64,000 nt of DNA from WHSW01 sp963742205 (GCA_963742205.1 CAVUKZ010000002.1:159126-223125), one strand, 5' to 3'; shown: positions 32,893 to 43,267, numbered from the stretch's first letter. Numbers and translations: made by a program. The notes: a model not told the origin generated them from the letters alone.

Positions 32893-33180
32893 TTAGACAC
32901 GCCGCTCGCGTACGGCATCGATCCGCTTCAGAACCACGATCGCGTCGCGCCGCAGCTCGGCGTCGAGGCGCTTCCAGTCGGCGGGCGAGAGCTTGCCCTG
33001 CTCGCGGTCGAGCTCGGCGTCGCGGATCTGGCGATACAGCGCCTCCTTGCGCGCCTCGAGGTCGGCGAGCACCGGGTCCTCGTCCGCGTCCGACGACTGG
33101 GCGTCGGCCGAGCGGCGCAGCGGCATGGTCACAAACCAGGCCAGCGCCAGGAGCAGGATGACTCCGATGACGTATTCCAC
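32893..33180 (-). CDS. CcmI-like (CycH N-terminal) cytochrome c biogenesis protein
   Basis: 95 residues: one N-terminal membrane helix (YVIGVILLLALAWFVTMPL), an acidic linker, and an amphipathic coiled segment LEARKEALYRQIRDAELDREQGKLSPADWKRLDAELRR. The latter matches the N-terminal domain of CcmI/CycH and of short stand-alone homologues near ccm genes. It lies directly downstream of ccmF and ccmE. Confidence 0.7.
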   Translation of the reverse strand: MEYVIGVILLLALAWFVTMPLRRSADAQSSDADEDPVLADLEARKEALYRQIRDAELDREQGKLSPADWKRLDAELRRDAIVVLKRIDAVRERRV

Positions 33181-33216
33181 CGGGCGGAAGGCTAGGGACG
33201 CGAGGGGCCGGGACCG

Positions 33217-35430
33217 CTAGATCTCAGCCCGACCCAGCTCGCGCGCCAGCCGCGCGGCGTAGACGTCGGAGACCGGGCGGCGGCGCGCCTCGGGCGCCGG
33301 CCAGATCGCGATCAGCCCGCCGGCGACCGCGATCGCGCCGCCGATCCAGATCCAGATCACGAACGGGTTGAGGTTGACCCGGAAGTCGATCGGCACCGGC
33401 CTGGCGACGTACAGCGCGGCGATGTTGCGGATCACCTGGCCCTGGCGGTCGGAGTAGGTCTGCATCGCCTGGAGCTGGGCCGGTGTCGGCCCTCCTGGCC
33501 CGATGTCGTCGGGCAGCGTCGCCGCAAGCCGCTTGTCGACCGCGGCGATCACCGGGTTGAGCCGGGTCAGGTCAGGGCGCATGGCGGTCCAGATGTCGCC
33601 GGCGGCGGTCGTTCGGCGCCCGACCTCGCTCGTCGCCTCGCCCTCGAAGAAGCCGGCGATCGTGGCATCGCCCGTGTTGCTCGAGTAGTAGTCGCGCGCC
33701 GGGAGCAGGGTGGTGACCTGCTTGCCGTCGCGCGTGATGTCGAGCACCGCGCCGAAGACGAGCTTCTGCTCCTTCGGATCGATGCTCTGGGTCGGGCGCA
33801 CGTAGGTGACCGTGTAGTCGCCCACCTGCGCGCTCTTGCCGGGCATCAGGCGCAGGTCCTCGCTCGTCTGGAAGCTGGAGGAGGCGGCGACGGCGATCAG
33901 CAGCAGGGCGAAGCCCGCGTGGACGATGTAGCCGCCGTAACGGCGCCGGTTGCGGGCCACGACGCGACCGAGCGCGCCAAGGAAGCCTCCGCCGCTGAGC
34001 GCCCGCTGGGCGGCGGCGCCGCGGTAGAACTCGGCGACGAGCGCCGCGAGCGCGAAGAACGCGAACGCGAACAGCGCCAACGCCAGCGGATGGTCGAGGG
34101 CGTCGGTAAGGACGGCCACGGCGATCGTCGCCACCACCGCCACGGCGAGCGGCGTCCGCACCATCTTCCACAGGGACCCCGCGCTCACCCGCCGCCATGC
34201 GAGCAGCGGGCCGATCCCGGTGAACAGCACCAGCAGGATCGCCAGCGGCGCCGTGTAGCGGTCGAACCAAGGCGACCCCAGCGACGACTTCTCGCCCGTG
34301 ATCGCCTCCGAGATCAGGGGGAAGAACGTGCCCCAGAAGATCACCACGCACAGCCCGACCAGGAGCAGGTTGTTGACCAGGAAGACCGATTCACGCGATG
34401 CGAGCGACTCGATCCGCCGCTCCGAGCGCAGCAGATCCAGACGCGAGACGATCAGCGCCGCCGACCCCACGATCACGACCGCGATCAGGACCAGGAGCGG
34501 CGTGCCGACTGTGGACGCCCCGAACGCGTGGATCGACTCCAGGATCCCCGAGCGCACCAGGAACGTGCCGAGCAGCGCGAGCGAGAACGTGGCGACGATC
34601 AGCGACACGTTCCACACCCGCAGCATCCCCCGCTTCTCCTGGACCATCGCGGAGTGCAGGAAGGCGGTGCCGATCAGCCACGGCATCAGCGACGCGTTCT
34701 CGACCGCGTCCCATCCCCAGTAGCCGCCCCAGCCGAGCTCCGAGTACGACCAGCGCGTGCCCAGCAGGATCCCGACGCCGAGGAAGATCCAGGCGACGAG
34801 CGCGAACCGGCGCGTTGTCCGCATCCAGCTCGCGTCGAGCCGGCGCGTGATCAGCGCCCCGATCGCGAACGCGAACGGGATCGACCACAGCACGTACCCC
34901 GAGTAGAGCATCGGCGGGTGGATCGCCATCGCCGGATGGCGCAGCAGCGGGTTGAGCCCGATGCCCTCCGCCGGCGCCGGGTCGAGGCGATCGAAGGGGT
35001 TGGCGCCGAACAGCATCAGCACGGTGAAGAAGAGCCCGAGCCCGGCCAGCACCGCGGTCGCCCACGGGACGACCTCTCGGTGGCGATGGCGGGTCAGATA
35101 CAGGACGCCGCTGGAGGCGATCGAGAGCACCCAGGCCCAGAGCAGCAGCGAGCCGCCCTGGCTCGACCACATCGCCGTGAGCTTGTAGCCGAGCGGGGTC
35201 GTGGTCGAGGAGTGGTCGGCGACGAGCGCGACCGAGAAGTCAGAGCGGAGGAAGGCCGCCTCGAGCACGATCACGGAGACGGTCAGCAGCGCGCACAGCG
35301 CGTACACGGCGCGCCGCGAGGAGTCGACCAGGCGCCGGTCGTTGCGCCGCGCGCCGATGATCGCCGCGACCACCGCGTACGCGCACGCGAACGGCGCGGC
35401 GATGAGGCAGGCGGCGCCTAGCTCGACCAT
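33217..35430 (-). CDS. ccmF: heme lyase CcmF/NrfE family
   Basis: A 737-residue multi-membrane protein of system I cytochrome c maturation. The WWD heme-handling domain reads WGGYWGWDAVENASLMPWL (about residues 238-256), and conserved His residues occur in RHPAMAIHPPMLYSGY and in the later helices. The periplasmic C-terminal region follows (GKSAQVGDYTVTYVRPTQS). It attaches heme delivered by CcmE to apocytochromes at the outer face of the membrane. It is followed by the CcmI-like gene; ccmE precedes it by 4 nt. Confidence 0.93.
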   Translation of the reverse strand: MVELGAACLIAAPFACAYAVVAAIIGARRNDRRLVDSSRRAVYALCALLTVSVIVLEAAFLRSDFSVALVADHSSTTTPLGYKLTAMWSSQGGSLLLWAWVLSIASSGVLYLTRHRHREVVPWATAVLAGLGLFFTVLMLFGANPFDRLDPAPAEGIGLNPLLRHPAMAIHPPMLYSGYVLWSIPFAFAIGALITRRLDASWMRTTRRFALVAWIFLGVGILLGTRWSYSELGWGGYWGWDAVENASLMPWLIGTAFLHSAMVQEKRGMLRVWNVSLIVATFSLALLGTFLVRSGILESIHAFGASTVGTPLLVLIAVVIVGSAALIVSRLDLLRSERRIESLASRESVFLVNNLLLVGLCVVIFWGTFFPLISEAITGEKSSLGSPWFDRYTAPLAILLVLFTGIGPLLAWRRVSAGSLWKMVRTPLAVAVVATIAVAVLTDALDHPLALALFAFAFFALAALVAEFYRGAAAQRALSGGGFLGALGRVVARNRRRYGGYIVHAGFALLLIAVAASSSFQTSEDLRLMPGKSAQVGDYTVTYVRPTQSIDPKEQKLVFGAVLDITRDGKQVTTLLPARDYYSSNTGDATIAGFFEGEATSEVGRRTTAAGDIWTAMRPDLTRLNPVIAAVDKRLAATLPDDIGPGGPTPAQLQAMQTYSDRQGQVIRNIAALYVARPVPIDFRVNLNPFVIWIWIGGAIAVAGGLIAIWPAPEARRRPVSDVYAARLARELGRAEI

Positions 35431-35434
35431 CGAG

Positions 35435-35857
35435 CTACTGGATCACGACGTGCTCGGGGTCCTGGGCGGCCTCGTCGGCGAACTTGGACGGGCACTTGGT
35501 GATCAGGCTGTCCCGCTCGGCGACGAAGGTGCCGTCGTTGACCGTGCCGCTCACGATCACCTCGCGGTTGTCGGCGAACGGATCGGGGACCTCGCCCGTG
35601 TAGACGACCGGGATGCTTGCGCTGGGATCGTCCCGATCGGCGACGTCGAACTTGATCTCGCTGCCGTCGCGGTCGATCGACCCCGGGGAGACCGTGCCGG
35701 TGAGCTCGTAGTTGCCGCCGCTGACGCCCTGGAGGTCGGACGGCTCGCGCGCCTCGCTCGAGGCGCTGAAGGACGTGTAGACCAGGGCCGCCGCCAGCAG
35801 CACAGCAGCGCTGAGCGCGACACCAAGCCGAATCTTGCGCTTTCGATCCGGATCCAT
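35435..35857 (-). CDS. ccmE: cytochrome c maturation heme chaperone CcmE, cysteine-type
   Basis: 140 residues: an N-terminal membrane anchor (IRLGVALSAAVLLAAALVYTSF) and an OB-fold domain (GNYELTGTVSPGSIDRDGSEIKFDVAD ... YTGEVPDPFADNREVIVSGT). The heme-binding segment reads ITKCPSKFADEA: the covalent heme ligand position has Cys instead of the usual His, and Phe replaces the usual Tyr four residues on. Cys-type CcmE (CxxxY) is known from archaea and some bacteria. First gene of ccmE-ccmF-ccmI-like-secG-lipoprotein. Confidence 0.88.
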   Translation of the reverse strand: MDPDRKRKIRLGVALSAAVLLAAALVYTSFSASSEAREPSDLQGVSGGNYELTGTVSPGSIDRDGSEIKFDVADRDDPSASIPVVYTGEVPDPFADNREVIVSGTVNDGTFVAERDSLITKCPSKFADEAAQDPEHVVIQ

Positions 35858-35905
35858 CTGCCGTCAGGGATTATGGCGATTTGCTTCAGGTAGTTTGCGC
35901 ATCAC

Positions 35906-36610
35906 ATGGCCGACGAACCCGTATTGCTGATCACCGGCGCCTCGAGCGGGATCGGGGCCGCGAGCGCCCGGTCCGCCGCGGAGGCCGGTTACCGCCTCGT
36001 CCTCGGCGCCCGCAGCGAGGACAAGCTCGCGGCGCTCGCCGAGGAGCTCGGCGGGGACGACCGGGCGATCGCCGTGCGCTGCGATGTCACCGAGTGGGAG
36101 GACAACGAGCGCCTCGCGGCCGCGGCCATCGAGGCCTTCGGCGGCTTCGACGCGGTGTTCGTCAACGCCGGCTTCGGCGCCACCCGCGGCTTTCTCGAGG
36201 AGTCGCCGGAGCAGTGGCGGTCGATGGTGCTCACCAACGTGCTCGGAGCCGCCTACACGATCCGCGCCACCCTCCCCCACCTGCTCGAGCGCGACCGGGG
36301 GCACTTCCTGATCACAAGCTCGGTCGCGGGCCGGCGGATGCTGCCCGGCTCCCTCTACTCGGCGACCAAGCACGCCGCGACCGCGATCGGCGAGGGACTG
36401 CGCGCCGAGCTGCGCACGATGCGCGACAACACCTCGATCAAGGTCACCCTGGTCGAGCCGGGCATGGTCGACACCCCGTTCTTCGACAACCGCCCGCAGA
36501 ACGCGCTGCGCGACGAGGACATCGCCAGGGTGGTCGTCTTCGCGCTCTCCCAGCCGGATCACGTCGACCTGAACGAGGTCCTGATTCGGCCCATTTCGCA
36601 GGGCGGCTGA
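35906..36610 (+). CDS. short-chain dehydrogenase/reductase (SDR)
   Basis: 234 residues. Motifs are ITGASSGIGAASA, the NADP-favouring Arg in LGARSEDKL, VNAGFG (NNAG variant), ITSSVAG and YSATK. It resembles YdfG/clavulanate-dehydrogenase-like SDRs acting on small hydroxy acids. TAGTTT lies 9 nt before the ATG. It is divergent from ccmE. Confidence 0.87.
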   Translation: MADEPVLLITGASSGIGAASARSAAEAGYRLVLGARSEDKLAALAEELGGDDRAIAVRCDVTEWEDNERLAAAAIEAFGGFDAVFVNAGFGATRGFLEESPEQWRSMVLTNVLGAAYTIRATLPHLLERDRGHFLITSSVAGRRMLPGSLYSATKHAATAIGEGLRAELRTMRDNTSIKVTLVEPGMVDTPFFDNRPQNALRDEDIARVVVFALSQPDHVDLNEVLIRPISQGG

Positions 36611-36622
36611 GCGCACCGAAAA

Positions 36623-36736
36623 CGCCGACTCGTCGCCAGGGGCCGGATACGGTCCCGGTACGACGACTCGTCGCCAGTGGACGCATGCGGTGCAAAAACG
36701 ACGACTCGGCGTTTGTGGGGCGGCTAGCCGGCGACC
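36623..36736 (+). repeat. degenerate 38-bp tandem repeat (three units) in a 312-bp intergenic region
   Basis: Units start at 36623, 36661 and 36699 with exact 38-bp spacing. Each begins CGmCGACTCGkCG; units 1 and 2 match at roughly 28 of 38 positions, while unit 3 matches mainly in the first 13. The first and third cores are also near inverted repeats of each other (AACGCCGA / TCGGCGTT). The rest of the gap up to 36922 shows no ORF or RNA that I recognise. Confidence 0.55.
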
Positions 36737-36922
36737 GCCAGGTTGCGGCGGCCGGCGCGAATCGCCGCGACGATCTCGGCAGCCAGGCGCCCGCCCTGCG
36801 ACGGGTTACGCGGCGTCGAAGTAGGCGCTGGGCCGGGGCAGGCGGGTTTTGGAACGAACGAACATCCGGGCCCGGTTACCCAGATCGCAGGGATCAAAAA
36901 GTCGGCCCTCAGCCGACGCGCG

Positions 36923-37195
36923 CTAGGCGGTCGCGTAGCGCTCGGCGGCTCGGGCGCGGCGCTTGGCCGCCTCGATCTCGCGGTCCTTCGGCGGCGCCGA
37001 GGTCACGAGGCCGTCGAGAAGGCGCTGCGTCACCGCGGCGATCTCCTCGACCGCGCGCTCGAAGGCCTCGGCGTTCGCCTGCGAGGGCTTGGTCGAACCG
37101 CTGATCTTGCGCACGTACTGCAGGGCGGCGTCGTTGACCTCCTCGGCGGTCGCGGGAGGCTCGAAGTTGTGGAGGGTGCGGATATTTCGACACAT
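36923..37195 (-). CDS. DUF2277 family protein
   Basis: 90 residues beginning MCRNIRTLHNFEPPATAEEVNDAALQYVRKISG, the hallmark of DUF2277. The remainder is helical with an Arg/Lys-rich tail. Function unknown. The ATG at 37195 is supported by TACGCT 6 nt upstream and by the conserved MCRNI start; the longer frame from 37276 is rejected. Confidence 0.88.
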   Translation of the reverse strand: MCRNIRTLHNFEPPATAEEVNDAALQYVRKISGSTKPSQANAEAFERAVEEIAAVTQRLLDGLVTSAPPKDREIEAAKRRARAAERYATA

Positions 37196-37211
37196 GCGGT
37201 GAGCGTAACGA

Positions 37212-37796
37212 TCAGGACCGCAGCAGTCGCTCGATCGCCGCATCGAGTCCGGGATCGTCCGGCTCGGTCGAGACATCGAAGTGTTCGACCACGCGACCGT
37301 GTCGATCGAGGAGGTACTTGTTGAAGTTCCATCCCGGCGGGCCGGCGGCGGCGTTGAGGCGCGCGAAGACCGGATTCAGCGGCTCCGAGACGACGTTGGA
37401 CTTCGCGAACATCGGGAACGAGACGCCGAAGTTCGCCTTGCAGAAGTGGGCGATCTGCCCGTCGGAGCGCGGCTCCTGGTGGGCGACGTCGTCGGCGGGG
37501 AAACCGAGGATCACGAAGCCGTCGTCGCGATGCTCGCGGTAGAGGCGTTCGAGGCCCTCGAACTGGGGCGTGAAGCCGCACTCGCTCGCGGTGTTGACGA
37601 CGAGCACCACCTCCCCGCGATAGGCGCTCATGCTGCGGGGCTTGCCGTTGAGCAACCGCTGGGTGCCACTCAGGACCTGACCCGACGACGGCTCCGATTG
37701 GGCCGTCGCACTCGTGCCGGCGCCACCCTGGTCGCCGCAGGCGGTGAGCGCGATCGCGATCGCGGCGGTCGCCGCCGCTGCGCAGACGCGGAGCAT
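37212..37796 (-). CDS. glutathione peroxidase-like thiol peroxidase, lipoprotein
   Basis: About 194 residues. A lipoprotein signal (AAIAIALTACGD) anchors it outside the cytoplasmic membrane. The peroxidase core has VNTASECGFTPQFEGLERLY with a Cys (not Sec) peroxidatic residue, LGFPADDV in place of the usual FPCNQF, and WNFNKYLLDRHG with the conserved Trp and Asn. It reduces hydroperoxides, probably using thioredoxin-like partners. The leaderless ATG at 37796 follows TAGTTT by 6 nt. Confidence 0.87.
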   Translation of the reverse strand: MLRVCAAAATAAIAIALTACGDQGGAGTSATAQSEPSSGQVLSGTQRLLNGKPRSMSAYRGEVVLVVNTASECGFTPQFEGLERLYREHRDDGFVILGFPADDVAHQEPRSDGQIAHFCKANFGVSFPMFAKSNVVSEPLNPVFARLNAAAGPPGWNFNKYLLDRHGRVVEHFDVSTEPDDPGLDAAIERLLRS

Positions 37797-37850
37797 CAAC
37801 CCAAACTACGCGTCGGCCCCGCCGCCGGTTCACCGGCGTACCCTGGAGGC

Positions 37851-38747
37851 GTGGACACGGGCTTCGCCACCCAGGACGCGCAGACCGACTTCAGCCGCGC
37901 CCGGCGGCGGCACCAGCTCGCCAGCCTCGCGGCTCGGTTGCGGCGCGAGCCCGACGACGTCGACCTCATCCTGCCCTTTGACGAGGTGGTCGAGGCGCTC
38001 GGGCGCCGGGGCGAGCGGCGCCTCGGCCTGCAGACGATCGATCTCGACTCGATCGTCGGCACGGTCGACCGCTCGCGGCGTGACTTCGACCGGAGTTTCC
38101 GGCCGACCTCGCACCGGGTCCGACGCCGCTGGCAGGGGATCGCGACCGCGATGCGCCGCGGCTCCGACATGCCGCCGATCGAGGTCTACCGCGTGGGCGC
38201 GCTGCACTTCGTGATCGACGGCCACCACCGGGTCTCGGTCGCGCGCCAGCTCCGCCTCGACAAGATCGACGCGATGGTCACCGAGATCATCACCGAGGTC
38301 GACGCCGACCAGGGGATCTCGCCCCGCGACCTGCCGCTGAAGTCCCACCAGCGGCTGTTCTTCGAGCGGGTGCCGTTGCCGCCCGAGGTGCGCGAGCGGA
38401 TCGGGATGTCAAACGGCTTCGACTACGCGGGTCTGGCCGAGGGCGTCGAGGCGTGGGGCTTCCGCGCGATGCAGGCACGCGGCGAGTTCATGACCCGCGA
38501 GCAGGTGGCCCGCGCGTGGTTCACGGAGGAGTACGAGCCGGTGACCCGGATGATGCGCGAGGCCGGGCTCTGCGGACGCGGCACCGAGACCGAGGCCTAC
38601 GCCCGGGTGGTCAGCCTGCGCTACCTGCTGCTGCGCACGCACGCCTGGAACGACGAGGTGATCGAGCGCCTGCGCGAGGAGCTCGAGCGGCCACCTCGCG
38701 GCGAGGACACATTCGTCCACCGCCTGCGCCAGGACCTCGCGACCTGA
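37851..38747 (+). CDS. ParB-like nuclease-domain protein
   Basis: 298 residues. The middle part (IEVYRVGALHFVIDGHHRVSVARQLRLDKIDAMVTEI) is a ParB/Srx-like domain with the GHHR motif. Flanking regions are Arg-rich and helical (TDFSRARRRHQLASLAARLRREPDDV; HAWNDEVIERLREELERP). It lacks a recognisable ParB HTH, so it is not the chromosome segregation protein. A role in DNA or nucleotide binding is possible but unproven. TACCCT lies 6 nt before the GTG. Confidence 0.72.
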   Translation: MDTGFATQDAQTDFSRARRRHQLASLAARLRREPDDVDLILPFDEVVEALGRRGERRLGLQTIDLDSIVGTVDRSRRDFDRSFRPTSHRVRRRWQGIATAMRRGSDMPPIEVYRVGALHFVIDGHHRVSVARQLRLDKIDAMVTEIITEVDADQGISPRDLPLKSHQRLFFERVPLPPEVRERIGMSNGFDYAGLAEGVEAWGFRAMQARGEFMTREQVARAWFTEEYEPVTRMMREAGLCGRGTETEAYARVVSLRYLLLRTHAWNDEVIERLREELERPPRGEDTFVHRLRQDLAT

Positions 38748-38756
38748 GCAGCGGCG

Positions 38757-38846
38757 TCAGCCGAGCAGCATCGCCAGGAAAGCGATGAGAACGATCAGGA
38801 CCATCACGCCGAGCGCGAAGTTCGTGTCCTTCATGCCCTCTTCCAC
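38757..38846 (-). CDS. 29-residue single-pass membrane peptide
   Basis: A GTG at 38846 (or ATG at 38834) with AAAGGAGA 6-8 nt upstream opens a tiny frame: MEEGMKDTNFALGVMVLIVL and then IAFLAMLLG. It has one hydrophobic helix and an acidic N terminus. A -10-like TACGCT lies about 40 nt upstream. The Shine-Dalgarno and the clean membrane helix argue for translation; there is no homology evidence. Confidence 0.5.
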   Translation of the reverse strand: MEEGMKDTNFALGVMVLIVLIAFLAMLLG

Positions 38847-38899
38847 CGGGTCTCCTTTCCTCCGGACGGTCACGGCGAGCGTACCTCACGAGCCGAGCG

Positions 38900-40255
38900 T
38901 CAGGGCTTGCCGAGCTTGTAGAGATAGCGGTGAAACAAGGCGCCCAGGTCCTTGCCCGATTGTGCCTCGGCGAGCGCGATGAACTCCGCGATCGTCGCGT
39001 TGGCGTCACGATGGGTCGCCGTCCACGTACGCAGGGTCGAGTAGAAGGCGTGGTTGCCGATCCGTTCGCGCAGCGCCTCGAGCGCCATCGCCCCACGTAC
39101 GTAGACCGAGTCGGCGAACAGCTGCGCCGGCTTCTCCAGCGCCCCCGGCGGCGGGTCCCACAGCGACTTCTCGCCTGCGGGTTCGCGCTGCAGCCGGCGC
39201 AGCCTCCGGGCCGGGGAGGCATCGCCGACGGATTGCGCGTACCGCCATTGAGCCCAGGTCGCAAAGCCCTCGTTGAGCCAGATGTCGGGCCAGGTGGCGA
39301 TGCTGACGCTGTCGCCGAACCATTGGTGGGCGAGCTCGTGCGCGATCAGCCGCGCGTTCGGGGCGATGTTGTAGACCGGCCGGGTCTGGGTCTCGAGCGC
39401 GTAGTCGATGTCGGCTGCGTGCTCGACGATCGCCCCGACCTGCGAGAACGGATACGGGCCGAAGAGCCGGTCGAAGAGGCGCAGGATCCTCGGCGTCGCC
39501 CGCAGCGGGCGCTTCGACTCGCGCGCCTCCCTGGGATCGACGGCGGTGTATGAGGGCACGCCTGCCACCCGGCCTCGGTCGATTCGAAAGCGGCCGATCG
39601 TGACGGTCGCCAGGTAGCTGGCCATCGGCTCGTCGCTGACCCAGTTCCAGGTCCCGTCGCGGTCGCGGCTCGCGAGCCTGCCGTTTGAGATCGCCTTCAG
39701 GCGCTTCGGGACCCGGATCGAGATCCGATACAGCGCCTTGTCGAGCGGCGTGTCGTTACACGGAAACCAGGTCGGCGCACCCTGCGGCTCGCCGAGCGCA
39801 GCGACCCCGTCGTCGGTGTGGATCCAGCCGTCGACCGCCCCGTCCGGGTCCTTGATGTTGCGGGCGTCGCCGTGGTAACGAACCTCGACCGTGAATCTGG
39901 TCCCGGAGACGATCCCGGCCGGCGGGGTGATCACGAGCTCCTGGCCCCGACGGGTGAAGCTCGCGGGCGCGCCGCCCACGGTCACGGACTCGATGTGGGG
40001 GCCGCGATAGTCGAGGTCGAACCGGCTCAGATTCTGGGTCGCGTCGGCCGTGATCACCGTGGTCGCCCGCAGCCGCTTCGAGCCCGGGTTGTAGGCGAGA
40101 TCCAGCTCGTAGGCGGCTGCGTCGTAGCCACCGTTGCCCTGATCTGGGAAGAACGGGTCCCCAACCCCCGCGGACCCGGGCGTGAACTCGGCGCCGCGGG
40201 CCGTCGCCGAGCCGAGCAGCGCCAGCGCCGCCGCAACCGCGATCGCCCACCTCAT
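38900..40255 (-). CDS. secreted M1-family zinc metallopeptidase
   Basis: 451 residues with a signal peptide (MRWAIAVAAALALLGSATARGA). The N-terminal beta domain (YDAAAYELDLAYNPGSKRLRATTVITA) and the catalytic domain with HELAHQWFGDSV, then NEGFATWAQW, form the HExxH-18-E gluzincin site. The GxMEN exopeptidase motif is replaced by VGAIVEHAADIDYALETQTRPVY. The C-terminal ERAP-like domain is absent, as is common for actinobacterial secreted forms. Start at ATG 40255. Confidence 0.88.
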   Translation of the reverse strand: MRWAIAVAAALALLGSATARGAEFTPGSAGVGDPFFPDQGNGGYDAAAYELDLAYNPGSKRLRATTVITADATQNLSRFDLDYRGPHIESVTVGGAPASFTRRGQELVITPPAGIVSGTRFTVEVRYHGDARNIKDPDGAVDGWIHTDDGVAALGEPQGAPTWFPCNDTPLDKALYRISIRVPKRLKAISNGRLASRDRDGTWNWVSDEPMASYLATVTIGRFRIDRGRVAGVPSYTAVDPREARESKRPLRATPRILRLFDRLFGPYPFSQVGAIVEHAADIDYALETQTRPVYNIAPNARLIAHELAHQWFGDSVSIATWPDIWLNEGFATWAQWRYAQSVGDASPARRLRRLQREPAGEKSLWDPPPGALEKPAQLFADSVYVRGAMALEALRERIGNHAFYSTLRTWTATHRDANATIAEFIALAEAQSGKDLGALFHRYLYKLGKP

Positions 40256-40269
40256 CGCCGGTTGATAGC

Positions 40270-41451
<1,182 letters not shown>

Positions 41452-41475
41452 TGGTCGTCAGTCCTTTCATTGAGG

Positions 41476-42316
41476 TCATCCCTTGACCGCGCCCGCGGTC
41501 AGGCCGGCGACGATGCGCCGCTGGAAGAAGAGCACGAAGAGGATGATCGGGATCGTCACCACGATCGCCGCCGCGGCGATGTTGCCGGTCGGGGCCGTGA
41601 ATTGCGAGTCACCGGTGAAGAAGGCCGAGCGCGGCGGGCACCGTGCGCGCGGCGTCGCTGGAGGTGAGCGAGATCGCGAAGACGAAGTCGTTCCAGCAGA
41701 AGATGAAGACGAGGATCGCGGCGGTGAACATTCCCGGCGCCGCGAGCGGGACGATCACCTTGCGGAACGCCTGGAACGGCGTCGCCCCGTCGACCTGCGC
41801 CGCCTGCTCGAGGTCCCATGGGATCTCCCTGAAGAAGGCGACGAGGGTGTAGATCGCGAGCGGCAGCGAGAAGGTCAGGTACGGGATGATCAGCCCCAGG
41901 TAGGTGTCGTAGAGGCCAAGGTTCCGCCACATGTCGAACAGCGGGCCGACCGTGGAGATCGCAGGGAACATCGCGATCGCCAGCGCCCCGCCGAGGATCA
42001 CGAGCTTGCCCGGGAACTCCAGGCGGGCGATCGCGTAGGCGGTGAACGAGGCGAGCACGATCGCGATCGTCGTCGAGATCAGCGCGATGACGATCGAGTT
42101 GATCAACGGCTTCAGCAGCGGGCTGTCGATCCCGCCCTCGAACAGCGACTTGTAGTTGTCGAAGGTGACGGAGGACGGGATCAGGCGCCCGTCCGCGATC
42201 GTCGCCGGGTCCTTGAGCGACAGCGACAGCAGCCAGAGCACCGGGATCAGCGCGGCGAGGATGATCACGAACATGCCGACGCTCCAGAACGTGTACTCGC
42301 GGGTGCCGCGCTTCAT
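41476..42316 (-). CDS. carbohydrate ABC transporter permease, MalG type (apparent frameshift)
   Basis: About 280 residues, six membrane helices. The EAA loop reads EQAAQVDGATPFQAFRKVIVPLAAPG. After ARTVPAAL (near 41628) an extra base moves the frame; the conserved last helix (GNIAAAAIVVTIPIILFVLFFQRRIV, then GLTAGAVKG) continues in the neighbouring frame to the stop at 41476. The ending is too well preserved for an old pseudogene. It pairs with the MalF-type permease 3 nt upstream. Confidence 0.85.
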
Positions 42317-42319
42317 GCG

Positions 42320-43267
42320 TTAGGCCTCCTTCTCTCGTCCGGGGATCGTCGTCCCGAAGCCGCGCACGAACACGAACGCGATCAGCAGCACCAGCAGGAA
42401 GATCAGCACCGAGACCGCCGAGCCGAGCCCAAGGTTGAGCCGCGAGATGAGCTGGTCATAGCCCACGATCGACACCGACTGGGTGTCCTGCCCGCCCCCG
42501 GTCATGATGAAGATCGAGTCGAAGATGCGGAACGCGTCCAGGGTGCGGAATAGCACCGCAACGAGGATCGCCGGCTTCATCAACGGCAGGGTGATCTTCC
42601 AGAACCGCTGCCAGGCGCTCGCGCCGTCGACCTTCGCCGCCTCGTAAAGGCCGTCGTCGATCGTCGTCAGCCCGGCCAACAGCAGCAGTGCGATGAACGG
42701 GGTCGTCTTCCAGATCTCGGCGGCGATGATCACCGCCATCGCCGACCACCGGTCGCCGAACCAGGCCTTGTCGTCGGGAACGAACGGCAGGTGGTTGACG
42801 AAGCCGCTGCCAGGGTCGAAGGCGTAGAACCAGGCGAAGGCGGCGACCACGGTGATGATCCCGTACGGGATGAGCACCGTGGTCCGCACCGGGCCACGGA
42901 AGAAGGGCGCCCGGAACATGATCAGGGCGATGATCATCCCGAGCACGAGCTCGATCGAGACGGAGACCACGGCGATGACCACCGTGTTGAAGACCGACTC
43001 CCACCACAGCGGGGCGGTGAGCACGGTGATGTAGTTGTCGAAGCCGACGAAGCCGCCCTCGTCCGGGAAGCGCAGATCGAGCTTCTGCAGCGAGAGGACG
43101 ACCGCGTAGATGATCGGATAGGCGGTGACCAGCAGCATTGCGATCACTGCCGGCGCGCAGAGCAGCCAGGCGAGCTTGCGCTCGGACTTGGTCCGGTCCG
43201 AGATCTTCGGCTTGTCCTTCGGCGCGCTGGCCACCGAGCCGGGCGCAGTCGCCGTGTCAGTGCTCAC
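42320..43267 (-). CDS. carbohydrate ABC transporter permease, MalF type
   Basis: 315 residues with six membrane helices and an extended cytoplasmic N terminus. The EAA loop is YEAAKVDGASAWQRFWKITLPLMKP. It forms the channel with the MalG-type subunit. Its start overlaps the stop of the binding-protein gene by 4 nt (ATGA-type overlap), showing tight coupling. Confidence 0.9.
   Translation of the reverse strand: MSTDTATAPGSVASAPKDKPKISDRTKSERKLAWLLCAPAVIAMLLVTAYPIIYAVVLSLQKLDLRFPDEGGFVGFDNYITVLTAPLWWESVFNTVVIAVVSVSIELVLGMIIALIMFRAPFFRGPVRTTVLIPYGIITVVAAFAWFYAFDPGSGFVNHLPFVPDDKAWFGDRWSAMAVIIAAEIWKTTPFIALLLLAGLTTIDDGLYEAAKVDGASAWQRFWKITLPLMKPAILVAVLFRTLDAFRIFDSIFIMTGGGQDTQSVSIVGYDQLISRLNLGLGSAVSVLIFLLVLLIAFVFVRGFGTTIPGREKEA

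Noticed and set aside
36623..36736. Possible CRISPR array in the 38-bp repeat region
   Set aside because: Only three degenerate units without distinct repeat and spacer parts, and no cas genes nearby.
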